Shown here in pieces: positions 5,268-7,381 of a stretch of DNA of 7,381 bases. Source of the stretch: Acidobacteriota bacterium (GTDB lineage Bacteria > Actinomycetota > Acidimicrobiia > Spongiisociales > UBA5794); contig JACZST010000094.1 in assembly GCA_022574065.1 (NCBI GenBank), positions 1 to 7,381 of the forward strand, given 5' to 3'. Position 1 is the stretch's first letter, and every line of letters starts with the position of its first letter. Under the pieces are notes generated by a model. The model was not told where the DNA came from. It worked only from the letters and a program-made list of their open reading frames with translations, and searched no databases. The position numbers and the translations under genes are program-made.

Positions 5268-6908
5268 ATGGCAGCAAAAGAACTTCGTTTCAATGAGGAG
5301 GCCCGCCGTGCTCTCCAGACCGGCGTAGACAAGCTCGCCGACACCATCAAGGTGACACTCGGTCCCAGGGGCCGCAACGTCGTGCTGGAGAAAAAGTGGG
5401 GTGCTCCCACCATCACTAACGATGGCTACACCATCGCCAAGGAAATCGATCTCGAGGACCCGTACGAGAACATGGGCGCCAAGCTCGCCTACGAGGCCAC
5501 CAACAAGACGAACGATGTGGCCGGCGACGGCACGACCACGTCGGCCGTGCTCACCCAGGCCATGGTTCACGACGGGCTGCGGCTCGTCGCTGCCGGGGCC
5601 AACCCGATGGAGCTGAAAGTGGGCATCGAGGAGGCGGTCACTCGGGTCGTCGAGCACATCGCGACAAACGCCACCCCGGTGTCGTCGGCCGACAAGGAGG
5701 ACATCGCCTACGTGGCGGCGAACTCTGCGGCCGATCTGGTGATCGGGGAGCGGATCGCCGCCGCACTGCACAAGGTCGGCAACGAGGGTGTCATCACCGT
5801 CGAGGACAGCCAGACCTTTGGCGTCGAGCTCGAGTTCACGGAGGGTATGCAGTTCGATAAGGGCTACATCTCGCCGTACTTCATCTCCGACGCCGATCGT
5901 CAGGAGGCGGTTCTCGATGAGCCGTACATCCTGATCGCCAATCAGAAGATCAGCTCGGTCCAGGACATGCTCCCGGTGCTCGAGAAGGTCATGCAGTCCG
6001 GCAAGGCTCTTCTGGTCATCGCCGAGGACACCGACGGTGAAGCGCTTGCCACGCTCGTCGTGAACAAGATCCGCGGCACCTTCCTTTCGGTGGCCGTCAA
6101 GGCTCCTGGATTCGGTGAGCGTCGGAAGGCCCAGCTCCAGGACATCGCGATCCTCACGGGTGCGACGGTGATCTCGGAGGAAGTGGGTCTCAAGCTGGAG
6201 AACGTGACTCTCGATCTGCTCGGTCAGGCCCGCAAGGTGGTTGTGACCAAGGACGACACCACGATTGTCGAAGGCGGTGGCAGCCGTGAGGATGTCCAAG
6301 CCAGAGTGAAGCAGATCCGCAACGAGATCGAGAATTCGGACTCCGACTGGGACAGTGAGAAGCTCTCCGAGCGTCTCGCCAAGCTGTCCGGTGGCGTGGC
6401 CATCATCAAGGTCGGTGCAGCCACTGAGGTGGAGCTCAAGGAGAAGAAGCATCGCATCGAGGACGCCATCCAGGCGACCCGTGCCGCCGTTGAAGAGGGC
6501 ATCGTCCCTGGCGGTGGTGTGGCGTTGCTCCGCTCGATCGAAGCGATAGCCAAGCTCCGGGGTGGTTCCGACGACGTGAAGGCCGGGCGCGACATAGTCC
6601 GTCGTTCTCTCGAGGCCCCGCTGCGTCAGATTGCCGTCAACGCTGGATACGAAGGCGGTGTCGTGGCGAACAAGGTTCTCAATGACACGGAAGGCAACGT
6701 CGGGTTTGACGCCGCAAAGGGCGAGTACACGGACCTGATCAAGGCCGGCATCATCGATCCGGCAAAGGTGACTCGCTCGACCCTGCAGAACGCAGCGTCG
6801 GTTGCGGCCATGTTGATCACGACCGAGGCATTGGTCGCAGAGCAGCCGGAAGAAACTCCGGCGATGGCCGGCGGTGGCGGTCACGACATGGGAGGCATGG
6901 ACTTCTAG
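5268..6908 (+). CDS. groEL: Chaperonin GroEL (Hsp60)
   Basis: GroEL is the double-ring ATP-dependent chaperonin that encloses and refolds cytoplasmic proteins together with GroES. The 546-residue product starts MAAKELRFNEEARRAL and has LGPRGRNVVLE (31-41), the ATP-binding GDGTTT (86-91, catalytic Asp87), the apical domain at about 190-375, and IEDAIQATRAAVEEGIVPGGG (397-417), where Asp399 corresponds to the E. coli hydrolysis residue Asp398. The C-terminal tail is the usual Gly/Met-rich type (GGGGHDMGGMDF), not the His-rich tail of mycobacterial GroEL1, so it looks like the main housekeeping copy. GGAAGGA at 5252-5258 overlaps the groES stop and serves as ribosome-binding site. No truncation or frameshift is seen. 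Six bases after the stop the heptamer palindrome begins. Confidence 0.99.
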   Translation: MAAKELRFNEEARRALQTGVDKLADTIKVTLGPRGRNVVLEKKWGAPTITNDGYTIAKEIDLEDPYENMGAKLAYEATNKTNDVAGDGTTTSAVLTQAMVHDGLRLVAAGANPMELKVGIEEAVTRVVEHIATNATPVSSADKEDIAYVAANSAADLVIGERIAAALHKVGNEGVITVEDSQTFGVELEFTEGMQFDKGYISPYFISDADRQEAVLDEPYILIANQKISSVQDMLPVLEKVMQSGKALLVIAEDTDGEALATLVVNKIRGTFLSVAVKAPGFGERRKAQLQDIAILTGATVISEEVGLKLENVTLDLLGQARKVVVTKDDTTIVEGGGSREDVQARVKQIRNEIENSDSDWDSEKLSERLAKLSGGVAIIKVGAATEVELKEKKHRIEDAIQATRAAVEEGIVPGGGVALLRSIEAIAKLRGGSDDVKAGRDIVRRSLEAPLRQIAVNAGYEGGVVANKVLNDTEGNVGFDAAKGEYTDLIKAGIIDPAKVTRSTLQNAASVAAMLITTEALVAEQPEETPAMAGGGGHDMGGMDF

Positions 6909-6914
6909 AGAGAA

Positions 6915-7015
6915 GTCCAGAGTCTGGAGTCAAGAGTCCAGAGCAGGAGGGGTGGTCCGCGGGACTGCCCCTTCTGCGCGTTCTGGCTCTCGACTCTTGA
7001 CTGTTGACTCTCGAC
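6915..7015. repeat. Nested heptamer palindrome between groEL and the convergent acetyltransferase gene
   Basis: The left arm (6915-6944) is four heptamers of the form GTCNNGA (units at 6915, 6922, 6929 and 6936) ending in GC. The right arm (6986-7015) is its inverse complement at 25 of 30 positions by hand alignment, with units at 6988, 6995, 7002 and 7009. Most mismatches again fall on the fourth base of the unit. The arms enclose 41 bases containing a strong hairpin. The element fills nearly all of the 111-base gap, starting 6 bases after the groEL stop and ending 4 bases before the stop codon of the minus-strand gene. Confidence 0.85.
6945..6975. terminator. Strong hairpin, possible transcript end between convergent genes
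   Basis: AGGAGGGG (6945-6952) pairs with CCCCTTCT (6968-6975) and GTCC (6955-6958) with GGAC (6962-6965). Wobble pairs join the two blocks, giving a stem of about 14 bp with three G·U pairs and a 3-base loop. Its position between convergent genes suits a bidirectional terminator or an RNA-protecting 3' stem-loop. No T-run follows on either strand, so it is not a classical intrinsic terminator. It sits inside the larger heptamer palindrome. Confidence 0.35.
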
Positions 7016-7019
7016 TGGC

Positions 7020-7381
7020 TTACGCCAATACCCCGTCGGCTTTCAGCTTTCCATACAGCTCTGACCATTCGTAGTCGAGCAAGCTCCACGCGGTGTGATC
7101 CACCCACTCGTCGCCGATCTTGACCTCATCGCGCAGGGTTCCCTCAAATGTAAACCCCAGGCGCTGGGCGATCCGCTCAGAACCGACGTTGCCAACCGCG
7201 ATGCGCAGTACGAGCTTGTGGCAATCCATCTCTTCGAATCCGATCTGAATGGCACGAGCCGTCACCTCGGTACCAACCCCCTGTCCGGTCATGTCGGATC
7301 TGATCCAGTACCCGATCTCGCCGATGCCGTTCTGGCGTGACGTCCACCAGATCGACACGTTCCCGAGGTGGTGGTTGGGGT
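7020..7381 (-). CDS. GNAT acetyltransferase, RimJ/RimL type (5' end outside window)
   Basis: The gene is convergent to groEL. On the minus strand the frame is open to the window edge. The visible 119 residues begin in mid-domain (NHHLGNVSIWW), so the N-terminus is missing; a GTG at 7358 is unlikely to be the real start. The segments GEIGYWIRSDMTGQGVGTEVT (acetyl-CoA-binding loop at GQGVGT), HKLVLRIAVGNVGSERIAQRLGF and EGTLRDEV are characteristic of the RimJ/RimL branch, whose members acetylate ribosomal protein N-termini or small molecules. The substrate cannot be named. It ends with TAA at 7020-7022, 4 bases from the heptamer palindrome. It is a different GNAT subfamily from the RimI gene at 1805-2296. 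Confidence 0.88.
   Translation of the reverse strand, partial: PNHHLGNVSIWWTSRQNGIGEIGYWIRSDMTGQGVGTEVTARAIQIGFEEMDCHKLVLRIAVGNVGSERIAQRLGFTFEGTLRDEVKIGDEWVDHTAWSLLDYEWSELYGKLKADGVLA

Noticed and set aside
4971..6884. Very long open frame on the minus strand (637 codons) opposite groES and groEL
   Set aside because: It is a by-product of GC-rich codon use in groEL. It has no ribosome-binding site or recognisable fold, and covers two certain genes. Antisense frames of chaperone genes are known to be misannotated as glutamate dehydrogenase-like proteins.
6945..6985. Classical Rho-independent terminator after groEL
   Set aside because: The hairpin is strong but neither strand has a following T-run, so only a low-confidence terminator call is kept.

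Overview
The window looks like chromosomal core sequence from a high-GC, Gram-positive-like bacterium, most likely an actinobacterium. This is judged from the GC-rich third codon positions, GTG starts coupled through 4-base stop/start overlaps, a CIRCE operator in front of groES, and the gene order tsaE-tsaB-rimI-tsaD followed by groES-groEL, which I recall from Mycobacterium and other actinobacteria. A deeper lineage such as Acidimicrobiia is possible but cannot be settled from this sequence.

Positions 1-4382 hold six same-strand, tightly packed genes that look like one operon. They are a family 4 uracil-DNA glycosylase (cut by the window start), tsaE, tsaB, rimI, tsaD and a membrane site-2 (M50) protease with two CBS domains. 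TsaB, TsaD and TsaE together install threonylcarbamoyl on tRNA A37 (t6A). TsaC/Sua5, which makes their substrate, is not in the window. From tsaE on, every junction is a GTGA or ATGA overlap.

Positions 4383-4862 hold a small four-helix-bundle gene (S23/IVP, Avd-like family). It is lower in GC than its neighbours and lies between two degenerate heptamer arrays in inverted orientation. The protease gene and this cassette sit between tsaD and groES, where the recalled actinobacterial order has nothing.

Positions 4863-6908 hold groES-groEL behind a clear CIRCE operator. Exactly 40 bases downstream is a second dyad with the same 9-9-9 geometry and a symmetric base swap in both arms. Positions 6909-7019 are a nested palindrome made from the same kind of heptamer, with a strong hairpin in place of an ORF. 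It fills the gap between groEL and a convergent RimJ/RimL-type acetyltransferase gene (7020-7381, minus strand, cut by the window end).

The most unusual signal is the heptamer inverted-repeat family (roughly GTCNNNA). It occurs twice, once around an ORF and once around a hairpin, each time starting at or a few bases after a stop codon. The doubled HrcA-type operator and a likely sliding-clamp-binding tail on the uracil-DNA glycosylase are the next most interesting.
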